A DNA stretch of 64,000 nt. It comes from Mesorhizobium liriopis. Its GTDB lineage: Bacteria; Pseudomonadota; Alphaproteobacteria; Rhizobiales; Rhizobiaceae. The position numbers and the translations under genes are program-made. This document shows, one piece after another, positions 54,904 through 63,445 of the stretch. The stretch is from assembly GCF_024053505.1 (NCBI RefSeq), contig NZ_JAMXQS010000001.1, positions 496,001 through 560,000 on the forward strand. Direction: 5' to 3'. Below the pieces are notes generated by a model that was given only the letters and a program-made list of their open reading frames with translations, ran no database searches and was not told the origin of the DNA. The first letter of the stretch is position 1. Every line of letters begins with the position of its first letter.

Positions 54904-54937
54904 GGGCTTGGCAAGTCGCTAAGACCCGCCCAAGCCC
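54904..54937 (+). other. Hairpin between acpS and lepB
   Basis: GGGCTTGG (54904-54911) and CCAAGCCC (54930-54937) form an eight-base stem with an 18-base loop, followed by GATTTGACGG. Too little T for a clear intrinsic terminator; possible attenuator or processing hairpin. Confidence 0.35.
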
Positions 54938-54964
54938 GATTTGACGGCCTGATTTGAGGAATGC

Positions 54965-55714
54965 ATGAGCGTGGCGCAGAAAGAAGCAAAGAAAAGCGGT
55001 GGGCTGGGGGAGACCTTCAGCGTCATCATCCAGGCGCTCCTGCTCGCGCTGGTGATCCGCACCTTCCTGTTCCAGCCCTTCTCGATCCCTTCCGGTTCGA
55101 TGCGTCCGACGCTGCTCGAAGGCGACTACCTCTTCGTGACGAAGTGGGCCTATGGCTATTCGCGTCACTCCTTCCCGTTCTCGCCGCCGCTGTTCTCCGG
55201 CCGCATCTTCGGCTCGGGCCCCGAGCGGGGCGATGTCGTGGTATTCAAGTTTCCGCCGAACCCGTCCATCGACTACATCAAGCGCGTGATCGGCTTGCCC
55301 GGGGACCGCATCCAGATGCGTCAGGGCCAGCTTTTCATCAACGACCAGCCCGTGCCGCGCGAGAAGGTCGGGCAGATCGACAATCCTGATGTCACCGAGG
55401 TGAATCGCCCGGTGGACGTTTACAAGGAAACGCTGCCCAACGGCGTGTCCTACGACACGCTCGACCTGACGCCCAATGGTGTTGGCGACGACACGCGCGA
55501 ATTCATCGTGCCCGCCGGCCACTATTTCATGATGGGCGACAACCGCGACAACTCCACCGACAGCCGCTTCAATGTCGGCTATGTGCCGGAAGAGAACCTT
55601 GTCGGCCGCGCCAATATCATCTTCTTCTCGATCGCCGGCGGCGCGAGCCCGCTGGAAATCTGGAAGTGGCCGAGCCTGATGCGGCCGTCGCGCCTCTTCA
55701 ACGGTGTGCACTAA
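54965..55714 (+). CDS. lepB: Signal peptidase I
   Basis: Membrane serine peptidase that cleaves Sec and Tat signal peptides. 249 residues: one N-terminal membrane segment (about 18-35), catalytic Ser 45 in IPSGSMRPTL, catalytic Lys 106 in DYIKRVIGLPGDRI, and the conserved GDNRDNSTDSRF and GRANIIFFS boxes. GAGGAATGC upstream supplies the ribosome-binding site for ATG 54965. Confidence 0.97.
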   Translation: MSVAQKEAKKSGGLGETFSVIIQALLLALVIRTFLFQPFSIPSGSMRPTLLEGDYLFVTKWAYGYSRHSFPFSPPLFSGRIFGSGPERGDVVVFKFPPNPSIDYIKRVIGLPGDRIQMRQGQLFINDQPVPREKVGQIDNPDVTEVNRPVDVYKETLPNGVSYDTLDLTPNGVGDDTREFIVPAGHYFMMGDNRDNSTDSRFNVGYVPEENLVGRANIIFFSIAGGASPLEIWKWPSLMRPSRLFNGVH

Positions 55715-55717
55715 GCG

Positions 55718-56446
55718 ATGAATGGGCGGGGAAAGCGGCCCACGGGCGCAGTCCTCGCAGAGCGCCTTTTCGGCATCGCGGGCTATCGGGTTCGCGATGC
55801 GGCACTCATCGAGCGCGCGCTGACGCATTCCAGCGTGCGCGGCCGGGGCGAGGGCGATTACGAACGGCTGGAGTTCCTGGGCGACCGTGTGCTCGGTCTG
55901 CTCGTCGCCGACTGCCTGCTAAAGCGGTTCCCGGCGGCGACCGAGGGTGAGCTGGCGCTGCGGCTGAACGCTTTAGTGAGCCGCGAAGCCTGCGCCGAGA
56001 TCGCCGAAGAGTCTGGTCTCACCGAACTGATCCGCGCCGATATCGGCTTGAAGGCGTTGCAAGGCCGCAAGGCGCGCAATGTGCGGGCCGATGTGGTCGA
56101 GGCGATGATCGCCGCCATCTATCTTGATGGTGGCCTGGAAGGTGTCAGACCCTTCATCGAGAAATACTGGACGAAACGCATGAATGCGCGCGAGGAAGCG
56201 CCGCGCGAAGCCAAGACTGCCTTGCAGGAATGGGCGGTGACCCGCGACGGCGCGGTGCCGGCCTATACGATCGAGGAGCGCAGCGGACCGGATCATGATC
56301 CGCTCTTCACCGTGTCCGTATCGGTTCCGGGTCTGGAGCCTACGAGCGGGCAGGGCGGGTCGCGGCGCAAGGCGGAACAGGCGGCAGCCGAGGCGCTTCT
56401 GGTGCGCGAGGGCGTTTGGCCCGCACAAGTGAAAGAAACGGCATGA
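55718..56446 (+). CDS. rnc: Ribonuclease III
   Basis: Double-stranded RNA endonuclease for rRNA and mRNA processing. 242 residues: signature ERLEFLGDRVLGLLVAD near 49-65 with Glu 52 and Asp 56, second metal cluster DVVEAMIAAIYLDGG with Asp 125 and Glu 128, and a dsRNA-binding domain about 165-235 (TALQEWAVTRDGAVPAY, GSRRKAEQAAAEALL). ATGA overlap with era. Confidence 0.97.
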   Translation: MNGRGKRPTGAVLAERLFGIAGYRVRDAALIERALTHSSVRGRGEGDYERLEFLGDRVLGLLVADCLLKRFPAATEGELALRLNALVSREACAEIAEESGLTELIRADIGLKALQGRKARNVRADVVEAMIAAIYLDGGLEGVRPFIEKYWTKRMNAREEAPREAKTALQEWAVTRDGAVPAYTIEERSGPDHDPLFTVSVSVPGLEPTSGQGGSRRKAEQAAAEALLVREGVWPAQVKETA

Positions 56447-57369
56447 GCGAGATCGAACAACCGGCAGGCGATGCGACAGAGACGCGCTCCGGCTTCGTGG
56501 CGCTGATCGGCGCGCCGAATGCCGGCAAGTCCACGCTGCTCAACCAGCTCGTCGGCGCCAAGGTGTCGATCGTCACGCACAAGGTGCAGACGACGCGCGC
56601 CATCGTGCGTGGCATCGTTTCGCGCGCGCAGACGCAGATCGTGTTCGTGGATACGCCGGGCATCTTCAACCCGAAGCGTCGCCTGGACGAGGCCATGGTG
56701 ACGACCGCTTGGGGCGGGGCGAAGGACGCCGATCTCGTGCTGGTGCTGATCGATGCCGAGCGGGGCCTGAAAGGCGACGCGCAGGCGATCCTCGAAGGGC
56801 TCAGCGCCGTGCGCCAGCCCAAGTTCCTGGTGCTCAACAAGATCGACCGGGTGAAGCGCGAAACGCTGCTGGGCTTGGCAGCGGAAGCCAATGCCAAGGT
56901 GCAGTTCGAGGAAACCTTCATGGTGTCCGCACTGACGGGCTCTGGCTGCGACACGCTTCTCGACAAGCTCGCCACGCGCCTGCCTGTCGGTCCATGGTTC
57001 TATCCCGAGGATCAGATTTCCGATCTGCCGATGCGCCAGCTGGCCGCCGAGATCACGCGCGAAAAGCTGTTCCTGCGCCTGCATCAGGAACTGCCTTACT
57101 CGTCGCATGTCGAGACCGAGAAGTGGGAAGAGCGCAAGGACGGTTCGGTGCGCATCGAACAGGTCATCTATGTCGAGCGCGAAAGCCAGAAGAAGATCGT
57201 GCTCGGCGCCAAGGGCCAGACGATCCGCGCCATCGGCCAGGCGGCGCGGGGCGAGATCGCCGAGATCGCCGAGCAGCCGGTTCATCTCTTCCTGTTCGTA
57301 AAGGTTCGCGAGAACTGGAGCGAGGACCCCGAGCGCTTCCGCGCCATGGGGCTCGAGCGCCCGCGATGA
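56443..57369 (+). CDS. era: GTPase Era
   Basis: Ribosome small-subunit assembly GTPase. 308 residues: G1 GAPNAGKST near 23-31, G2 and G3 (VFVDTPGIF near 68-76), G4 NKIDRVKR near 129-136, then the KH domain with IVLGAKGQTIRAIGQAARGE, which binds the 16S 3' end. ATG 56443 overlaps the rnc stop; the longer frame start at 56416 is inside rnc and not needed. Confidence 0.97.
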   Translation: MSEIEQPAGDATETRSGFVALIGAPNAGKSTLLNQLVGAKVSIVTHKVQTTRAIVRGIVSRAQTQIVFVDTPGIFNPKRRLDEAMVTTAWGGAKDADLVLVLIDAERGLKGDAQAILEGLSAVRQPKFLVLNKIDRVKRETLLGLAAEANAKVQFEETFMVSALTGSGCDTLLDKLATRLPVGPWFYPEDQISDLPMRQLAAEITREKLFLRLHQELPYSSHVETEKWEERKDGSVRIEQVIYVERESQKKIVLGAKGQTIRAIGQAARGEIAEIAEQPVHLFLFVKVRENWSEDPERFRAMGLERPR

Positions 57370-57384
57370 GCCGCCACCGCTGAC

Positions 57385-58125
57385 ATGGAATGGCGCGACG
57401 AAGGCATTGTGCTGGGCACGCGCAAGCATGGCGAAACGGCGGCCATCGCTGAGGTGATGACCCGCGCGCATGGCCGTCATCTGGGCCTCGTCCATGGCGG
57501 TCGCTCGCGCCGTCAGCGCCCCGTTCTGCAGCCGGGCAACAAGGTCGATCTCGTTTGGCGTGCCCGCGTCGATGAGCAGTTGGGCACGTTTCAGGTCGAG
57601 CCGCTCGAACTGAACGCCGCGCAGTTCATGGAAAGTGCCGTCGCCGTCTATGCGCTCCAGACGTTGGCGGCGCATCTGCGTTTGTTGCCCGAGCGCGATC
57701 CGCATCCGGCGCTTTACGAAGCGCTTCTCGCCATCCTCGATCACCTCGGCGAACCGGCCGTTGCGGGAGAGCTCTTCGTTCGTTTCGAGCTGCTGCTGCT
57801 CGAAGAACTGGGCGTCGGCCTCGACCTGTCGCAATGCGCCGTGACCGGTTCGCGCCAGAGCCTGGCTTATGTTTCGCCGAAGTCGGGGCGAGCCGTTTCG
57901 CTTGCGGCCGGCGAGCAGTGGAAGGATCGGCTTTTGCCGTTGCCGAACTTTCTTCTGCTGCGGGCCGGCGAGGGCGCTTCGGCCTCGGCGGTCAATGACG
58001 GCTTCCGCCTGACCGACCATTTCCTTCTGCGCGACGTTTATAACCAGCGCGATCAGGCCGAGCCGGAATCACGCGCGAGCCTGCTCGGCGCACTCAACAA
58101 AACGTTGTCGTCCGCCGAGAACTAA
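57385..58125 (+). CDS. recO: DNA repair protein RecO
   Basis: Recombination mediator that loads RecA on SSB-coated single strands. 246 residues: OB-fold start MEWRDEGIVLGTRKHGETAA, HLGLVHGGRSRRQRPVLQPG, then the helical domain with CAVTGSRQSLAYVSPKSGRAVS around 152-173 and DHFLLRDVYN. It closes the rpoZ-to-recO housekeeping block, 15 bases after era. Confidence 0.95.
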   Translation: MEWRDEGIVLGTRKHGETAAIAEVMTRAHGRHLGLVHGGRSRRQRPVLQPGNKVDLVWRARVDEQLGTFQVEPLELNAAQFMESAVAVYALQTLAAHLRLLPERDPHPALYEALLAILDHLGEPAVAGELFVRFELLLLEELGVGLDLSQCAVTGSRQSLAYVSPKSGRAVSLAAGEQWKDRLLPLPNFLLLRAGEGASASAVNDGFRLTDHFLLRDVYNQRDQAEPESRASLLGALNKTLSSAEN

Positions 58126-58220
58126 GCCGTCCCCATTTTGTCGCAATCTCTGCTATGAGTTCCGCTCAGGGACAAACGTCAGCCGGCGCGAACAGCCGGG
58201 TTTCGAGAGAGGGATTGAGT

Positions 58221-58883
58221 ATGATGAAGCGCGTGGGCGCCGTTGTGGCCGCGACCATTTTCCTTGGTGCGTGCACGACCGATCCGTACACCGGTGAGCA
58301 GAAGGTCTCGAACACGGCAGGGGGCGCTGCTCTGGGTGCTGGCCTCGGTGCGCTTGCGGGCCTGGCGGTCGGCGGCTCCAAGAACGCGCAGCGCAATGCG
58401 GTTCTGATCGGTGCCGGCATCGGCGCGCTGACGGGCGGCGCCGTCGGCAACTACATGGATCGCCAGGAAGCCGAGCTTCGTGCCCAGTTGCAGGGGACCG
58501 GCGTGAGCGTGACGCGTTCGGGCGACCAGATCATCCTCAACATGCCCTCCAACATCACCTTCGCGACCGACCAGGACAGCGTGAAGGCCGGCTTCTACCC
58601 GACGCTCAATTCGGTGGCGCTGGTGATCAAGAAGTTCAACCAGACCACGGTCGATGTGTACGGCCATACCGATGCTCAAGGCAGCGACAGCTACAATTAC
58701 GACCTGTCCCAGCGCCGCGCGCTAGCGGTGGCCGATTACCTGTCCAGCCAGGGCATCGACTCGCGCCGCTTCGCTGTCACCGGCTTCGGCGAATCGCGCC
58801 CGATCGCGTCGAACAACACGGAAGACGGCCGCGCCCAGAACCGCCGCGTCGAGATCCAGCTTTCGCCTCTGACCGAGGGCTGA
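58221..58883 (+). CDS. OmpA-family peptidoglycan-binding lipoprotein
   Basis: A 220-residue outer-membrane lipoprotein: signal VVAATIFLGAC with lipobox Cys at 18, a glycine-zipper region (GGAALGAGLGALAGLAVGG) near 36-54, second Gly-rich stretch to 85, and an OmpA-like domain about 110-218 with YGHTDAQGSDSYNYDLSQRR, GFGESRPIASNNTEDGRAQN and RRVEIQL, which binds diaminopimelate. ATG 58221 has GAGAGGGA upstream; the next codon is also ATG. Similar to YiaD/Pal-like proteins with glycine zippers. Confidence 0.92.
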   Translation: MMKRVGAVVAATIFLGACTTDPYTGEQKVSNTAGGAALGAGLGALAGLAVGGSKNAQRNAVLIGAGIGALTGGAVGNYMDRQEAELRAQLQGTGVSVTRSGDQIILNMPSNITFATDQDSVKAGFYPTLNSVALVIKKFNQTTVDVYGHTDAQGSDSYNYDLSQRRALAVADYLSSQGIDSRRFAVTGFGESRPIASNNTEDGRAQNRRVEIQLSPLTEG

Positions 58884-59290
58884 TCAGCGGCCGATCTTGT
58901 CGCGAGGCGGGATCGGGATTATCTTGATGACTGGAGTGGGACCGAGCTTTCGCCCGGCCCCGTTTCCTCTACAGCATGATCTGGACCCGGAGGATGACTT
59001 GCCAGCCTCTCCGGGTCCTTTTCATAGTGAGAGTGACGCTAAGCGGCATAACCACATCGCGCACCTCCAGTTCGAGAGCGAGGCCGTCGCCACGGTCGGG
59101 GTGGCCTGTCCTCCCCGATGCGCCGGCTGGCTCGACGCAGCTGCTTCCGCTCTCGAATCCTCTGAGCCTACTGTTCGATGACTTTCCCGTCTGCTTCCAA
59201 ATTACTCCTATTCGCGCCTGCGCTCGGCGCAACAATCGGCGTCGCGGTTCGTTGATTGCCAGACTGAAGCACTCGCAGAGGAGCGGATCC
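58884..59290. other. Gene-free region after the OmpA lipoprotein
   Basis: 407 bases with the OmpA terminator at 58983-59022 and otherwise no credible gene. Open frames on both strands here have no ribosome-binding site or protein-like pattern. The GAGGAG site at 59279-59284 belongs to the next gene. Confidence 0.6.
58983..59022 (+). terminator. Terminator after the OmpA lipoprotein gene
   Basis: GGACCCGGAG (58983-58992) and CTCCGGGTCC (59009-59018) form a ten-base stem with a 16-base loop, followed by TTTT. It is 100 bases after the stop codon. Confidence 0.8.
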
Positions 59291-59605
59291 ATGTCGGGCG
59301 ATCCTGAGGGCGGAGACGACCGCAAGCGCGGTAACGAGCGTGATCATACCGGGAGTGGCGAGGGGGTGGACAAAACCCGGCGCTCCGGTGACCAGACAAG
59401 CGGACCGATCCATACCGGAAACGAGGTCGGGCGCGATGAACTGGCGCAGGCGGATTATGGCGGCACCGAGCGCGGACCTGCGCCGGATGCGGATGCGCCG
59501 CATGAGGGTGGGGTGAGCGACAGCACCGTCAAGAGTGAAGGGCGCAAGCCCACGGCGGAACGCGATCGTGACTACGACCCCGATGGCGACCGCACGGGTC
59601 GTTAA
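59291..59605 (+). CDS. Very hydrophilic, probably disordered protein
   Basis: A 104-residue protein made almost only of Gly, Asp, Glu, Arg, Thr, Ser and Pro (for example EGGDDRKRGNERDHTGSGEG), with no hydrophobic core, no Cys and a single Tyr-Asp cluster at the end. GAGGAG nine bases before ATG 59291 supports expression. Such hydrophilic proteins are often stress or desiccation linked; that role is only a suggestion, no family was identified. Confidence 0.65.
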   Translation: MSGDPEGGDDRKRGNERDHTGSGEGVDKTRRSGDQTSGPIHTGNEVGRDELAQADYGGTERGPAPDADAPHEGGVSDSTVKSEGRKPTAERDRDYDPDGDRTGR

Positions 59606-59735
59606 CCTTTCGGGTGTTGTCTCGCAGCGGCCACAGCTGCGCCGATTCCGTTTGTCTGCCGCTTTCCCGGTCTATCAATGCCGTGACCGGGCAGTATGAT
59701 TCTGTGACGCCGACCATAGCCTGGGGAAAATCTTC

Positions 59736-61616
59736 ATGATCCGCTTTACGTGCCGCCTTGCCGTCAGCGCCGCGATCCTTGCGTCTGCCATGGGTGGTGC
59801 CAGCGCCAATGCGCTCGATGCGGCGCAGCGCGAAAGCTTTATGCGCGGCGGGTCTTCCACGGTTCGTGTCGCGCCGCGCGGATATTATTATGGCAATGAT
59901 GTCGTGCAGCCGCGTCGTCGGGCGCCCACCGCCCCGGCTGCGGCTCCGGCAACGGTTCGCAGTGCAGCACCCGCGCCGAAGATCTCCTCGCCGACCTATT
60001 ACGATTATCGCGCCGACAGGCTCGTGCCGGTAAATTTCACGACCCTCGCGAGCCAGGCCACGCTCGAGCAGGGCGATGGCGGGCAGGGCGCAGTCCATTC
60101 GATCGATTTCTCCGGTCTCGCCGATTTCCAGCTGATGGCCGAAAAGCCGGTCGCGGATGCTCTGGTGGGCTATTACGGCACGACCAGTTCGCCGTTGTGG
60201 ATCGATGACGACGGCCAGCCGACCGAGCGCGCACGCGAGGCGATGCGGGTGATGGCTCAGGCCGACCAATATGGTCTCGACCCGGCCGAATATGCAGTCG
60301 CCGAACCGCTCGGCGCATCCAAGGTGGGCGCGGTGCGGTTCGAGATGGCGCTGTCGGCCAAGGTGTTGCGTTACCTGCGCGATGCGAGCGGCGGGCGCAT
60401 CGATCCGAACAAGCTGTCCGGCTATCACGACTTCGCCGCCAAGCCTTTCGACGGCAAGGCCGAGCTGGCGCGCATGGGCCGGGCCAAGAAGATCGAGGCG
60501 GCCCTGCTCGCGGCACACCCGCAGATGCCGCAATATAAGGTGCTGAGCGCCGAACTTGCCAAGCTGCGCAACGAGCAGAAGAGCACGCCGCATGTCGATC
60601 CGGCATTTTCGCTCAAGCCTGGCGAGTCGAGCCCGGAACTGCCCGCTTTCATGCGCCTCGTCGCCGAGCGGTTGCCGGCGGACGACCTCGAGAACCGCGC
60701 TTTGGCGCTCGATTTCGGCAATGGCGAGACATATGGGCGCGAACTGATTCCGGCCATCAAAGCCGTGCAGGAAGCGCACGGGCTGCGGGGTGATGGTGTG
60801 ATCGGGCCGCGCACCGTGCAGGCGCTGGCGGGCACACCGGTGGCCGACCGTGAGGAAAAGCTGAAGATCGCCATGGAGCAGCTGCGCTGGTTGCCGCGCA
60901 CGCTCGGCGAAACCTATGTGTTCATCAACCAGCCGGCCTACACCGTTTCTTACGTCGAGGATGGCGCGGAAAAGCTGAGCATGCGCACCGTGATCGGCTC
61001 GGTGAAGAACCAGACGACCTTCTTCGTCGATGAGATCGAGCGCGTCGAATACAATCCTTATTGGGGTGTGCCGCAGTCGATCATCGTCAACGAGATGCTG
61101 CCGCGCCTGCGCAGTGATCCGGGCTATCTCGACCGCGCCGGCTACGAGGTAACGGATGCGAGCGGCCAGCGCGTACCGTCCTCTTCCGTGAACTGGGGCT
61201 CCTACGGCTCCAAAATCCCCTACAGTGTGCGTCAGACGCCGAGCGAGGAGAATGCGCTGGGCGAGTTGAAGATCATGTTCCCCAACAAGCATGCGATCTA
61301 CATGCACGACACGCCGTCGAAGTCGCTGTTCAGCCGCGACATGCGTGCGGCGAGCCATGGCTGCGTGCGGCTTTCGCAGCCACGCGAGATGGCCGCTGCC
61401 GTGCTGGGTACCGATGTGGAGCATATCAAGGCGAAGCTGGCCAAGGGCCATTCCTCGGAAAAGGTAACGCGCAAGATCCCGATCTATATCGCCTATTTCA
61501 CCGCCTGGCCGGCGGCCGATGGGACGGTGAAATATTTCGGCGACGTGTATGAGCGCGACAAGCATCTGGGCGAGGCGATCGCCGACACCGAGACGGCGCG
61601 CGCTGCGAGCAGCTGA
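59736..61616 (+). CDS. L,D-transpeptidase (YcbB/LdtD-like)
   Basis: Periplasmic enzyme that makes 3-3 peptidoglycan cross-links or attaches proteins to it. 626 residues: signal peptide AVSAAILASAMGGASA, Pro/Ala-rich linker, a large N-terminal domain (about 105-310), peptidoglycan-binding domain near 345-375 (AHGLRGDGVIGPRTVQALAG) and a YkuD catalytic domain about 400-575 with HDTPSKSLFSRDMRAASHGC followed by VRL, which has the catalytic Cys. The length and order match LdtD. Envelope role fits the lipoprotein and PBP genes in this window. Confidence 0.94.
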   Translation: MIRFTCRLAVSAAILASAMGGASANALDAAQRESFMRGGSSTVRVAPRGYYYGNDVVQPRRRAPTAPAAAPATVRSAAPAPKISSPTYYDYRADRLVPVNFTTLASQATLEQGDGGQGAVHSIDFSGLADFQLMAEKPVADALVGYYGTTSSPLWIDDDGQPTERAREAMRVMAQADQYGLDPAEYAVAEPLGASKVGAVRFEMALSAKVLRYLRDASGGRIDPNKLSGYHDFAAKPFDGKAELARMGRAKKIEAALLAAHPQMPQYKVLSAELAKLRNEQKSTPHVDPAFSLKPGESSPELPAFMRLVAERLPADDLENRALALDFGNGETYGRELIPAIKAVQEAHGLRGDGVIGPRTVQALAGTPVADREEKLKIAMEQLRWLPRTLGETYVFINQPAYTVSYVEDGAEKLSMRTVIGSVKNQTTFFVDEIERVEYNPYWGVPQSIIVNEMLPRLRSDPGYLDRAGYEVTDASGQRVPSSSVNWGSYGSKIPYSVRQTPSEENALGELKIMFPNKHAIYMHDTPSKSLFSRDMRAASHGCVRLSQPREMAAAVLGTDVEHIKAKLAKGHSSEKVTRKIPIYIAYFTAWPAADGTVKYFGDVYERDKHLGEAIADTETARAASS

Positions 61617-61643
61617 TCTTCTCCCATCCTCCCTGCCACCAAG

Positions 61644-61675
61644 CCCCTTCGGAGCGATCCGGAGGGGTTTTTCTT
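61644..61675 (+). terminator. Terminator of the L,D-transpeptidase gene
   Basis: CCCCTTCGG (61644-61652) pairs with CCGGAGGGG (61659-61667), one G-U pair, six-base loop, followed by TTTTTCTT. It lies 28 bases after the stop. Confidence 0.9.
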
Positions 61676-61766
61676 ATGCCCGTTCCCCGTGCGCCTGCGC
61701 GAGAGGAAATATGGCCCCAGATTAAGTGAGGGCCCGGAGGGGGTGGATGAAATTATTTCTGGAAAA

Positions 61767-61841
61767 TGGTGGGCGCGACAGGGATTGAACCTGTGACCCT
61801 TCGCGTGTGAAGCGAATGCTCTCCCGCTGAGCTACGCGCCC
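61767..61841 (-). tRNA. tRNA-Val (anticodon CAC)
   Basis: On the minus strand GGGCGCG (61841 down to 61835) pairs with CGCGCCC; D-arm GCTCAGCGGGAGAGC, anticodon stem with loop TTCACAC and anticodon CAC, T-arm CAGGTTCAATCCCTG, then ACCA with encoded CCA. All four arms fold normally. Confidence 0.96.
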
Positions 61842-61899
61842 GGTTCGGTGCCTGAGCGCCGAAGCAGGGCCGCGATATAGTGTGCGCTTCGCCGACTCG

Positions 61900-62601
61900 T
61901 CAAGCGGGTTGGGCGACTCTTCCTCTCGACGCTGCGAGAAGCTTGTTCGAGAGCGCCAATGTAAGCTCGTCATAGGCCGAGATGACGACCGACGGATCGT
62001 ATTCGGACACGTGCCGGTCGGTGTAGCCGAAATCGACCGCGACCACCGGAACACCCGCGTTCTGCGCGGTGTGAATGTCGGTCTTGGAATCGCCGACCAT
62101 GATCGCGGCATCGGGCGAGCCGCCGGCACGGGCGATGGTTTCGAGTAGGTGACGCGCATCGGGCTTGCGGAAGGGAAAGGTGTCCGCGCCGCAGACCGCG
62201 CTGAAATAAGGAGCGAGACCGAGCGTCTCGATCAGCCGGAGGGCGAGTGCTTCGGGTTTGTTGGTGCAGATGGCGAAACCGAAGCCTGCCACCTTGTGGC
62301 GCTCGATGGCCTCGACCACGCCGGGATAGGGCTTGGACGTGCCGGGGATGTTGTCGGTGTAATGGGCGAGGAAGATGGCCGCGAGCTTTTCGAGCTCAAT
62401 GGGGCTGAGGGTCCTTGCGCGCAAAGCATAGGCGCGCTCGATCATGGCGCGGCCGCCCATGCCGACATGGAAGCCAATGCTGTCGCGCTCGGCCGGCTCG
62501 ACGCCCGCGCTGGCGAGAGAATGATTGAGGCTCGCGACGAGATCAGGCGCGGTATCAACCAGCGTTCCATCGAGATCGAAGACGAGCAGGGGCTGGGTCA
62601 C
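61900..62601 (-). CDS. gph: Phosphoglycolate phosphatase (HAD family)
   Basis: Dephosphorylates 2-phosphoglycolate arising from DNA repair or oxygenation. 233 residues: nucleophile motif FDLDGTLVDTAPDL near 7-20, motif II CTNKPEA, Lys in RKPDARHLLETI and motif III MVGDSKTDIHTAQNAGV. The helical cap domain lies in between. GTG 62601 with GGAAAGA upstream is preferred; the longer ORF to 62682 is basic and without family similarity. It is divergent from rpiA. Confidence 0.88.
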   Translation of the reverse strand: MTQPLLVFDLDGTLVDTAPDLVASLNHSLASAGVEPAERDSIGFHVGMGGRAMIERAYALRARTLSPIELEKLAAIFLAHYTDNIPGTSKPYPGVVEAIERHKVAGFGFAICTNKPEALALRLIETLGLAPYFSAVCGADTFPFRKPDARHLLETIARAGGSPDAAIMVGDSKTDIHTAQNAGVPVVAVDFGYTDRHVSEYDPSVVISAYDELTLALSNKLLAASRGRVAQPA

Positions 62602-62730
62602 GCGTGATCTTTCCGGGGTGAGGGGGCGGGCTGGACTGAGGCTGTCGCACAGGCTTGTCGCAAAGCGCTTCCGCTTTGCCAAGCCGGATGGCGGATGCTA
62701 GAGCGCGTGGCTCCAAGGGTCGGAGTGGGC

Positions 62731-63429
62731 ATGGACGCAAGAGAACTCAAAGCGGAAGCCGCGCGCATTGCGCTGGGCCATGTCGAATCCGGCATGCGGC
62801 TCGGCATCGGCACGGGTTCGACCGCCGAAGAGTTCATCCGCGTGCTCGGCGCCAAGGTGGGCGAGGGGCTGAAGATCGTCGGCGTGCCGACCTCGGAGCG
62901 CACGGCTTCGCTGTGCCGCGCGCTGGGCATTCCGCTTTCCAATCTCGACGAGACGCCGGAACTCGATCTGGTCGTGGACGGCGCGGACGAGTTCGATCCC
63001 GCGCTGAACCTCATCAAGGGCGGCGGCGGCGCGCTGTTGCGCGAGAAGATCGTGGCGACGGCTGCGAGCCGCATGATCGTGATCGCTGACGCCTCCAAGC
63101 GGGTCGAGGCGCTGGGGCGCTTCCCCTTGCCGATCGAGGTCAACATCTTCGGGCGTCGGGCGACCGAGATCGCCATTCGCCGCGCGGCAGAAGAGCTCGG
63201 TCTTTCGGGCGAACTCAAGCTGCGCGAAAAGGATGGCGAGCCGTATCTGACCGATGGCGGACACCAGATTCTCGATGCATCTTTTGGCCGCATTCCCGAT
63301 CCAAGAGCCCTTTCCTTGAGCCTCCACGCCATTCCCGGCGTGGTCGAGCACGGTCTTTTTCTCGATCTGGCCGATGCCGTCATCCTCGCCTCCGATGCAG
63401 GCGTGGAGACCATCGGCACCATCCGCTAG
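62731..63429 (+). CDS. rpiA: Ribose-5-phosphate isomerase A
   Basis: Interconverts ribose 5-phosphate and ribulose 5-phosphate in the pentose phosphate pathway. 232 residues: [16 protein letters not shown] near 26-41, [30 protein letters not shown] with the catalytic Asp/Glu/Lys cluster near 84-103, [13 protein letters not shown], and [20 protein letters not shown] near the end. ATG 62731 follows GGAGTGGGC; the frame is open to 62695 but adds nothing recognisable. Confidence 0.96.
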   Translation: MDARELKAEAARIALGHVESGMRLGIGTGSTAEEFIRVLGAKVGEGLKIVGVPTSERTASLCRALGIPLSNLDETPELDLVVDGADEFDPALNLIKGGGGALLREKIVATAASRMIVIADASKRVEALGRFPLPIEVNIFGRRATEIAIRRAAEELGLSGELKLREKDGEPYLTDGGHQILDASFGRIPDPRALSLSLHAIPGVVEHGLFLDLADAVILASDAGVETIGTIR

Positions 63430-63445
63430 ACAGGGAGTTTCGCGC

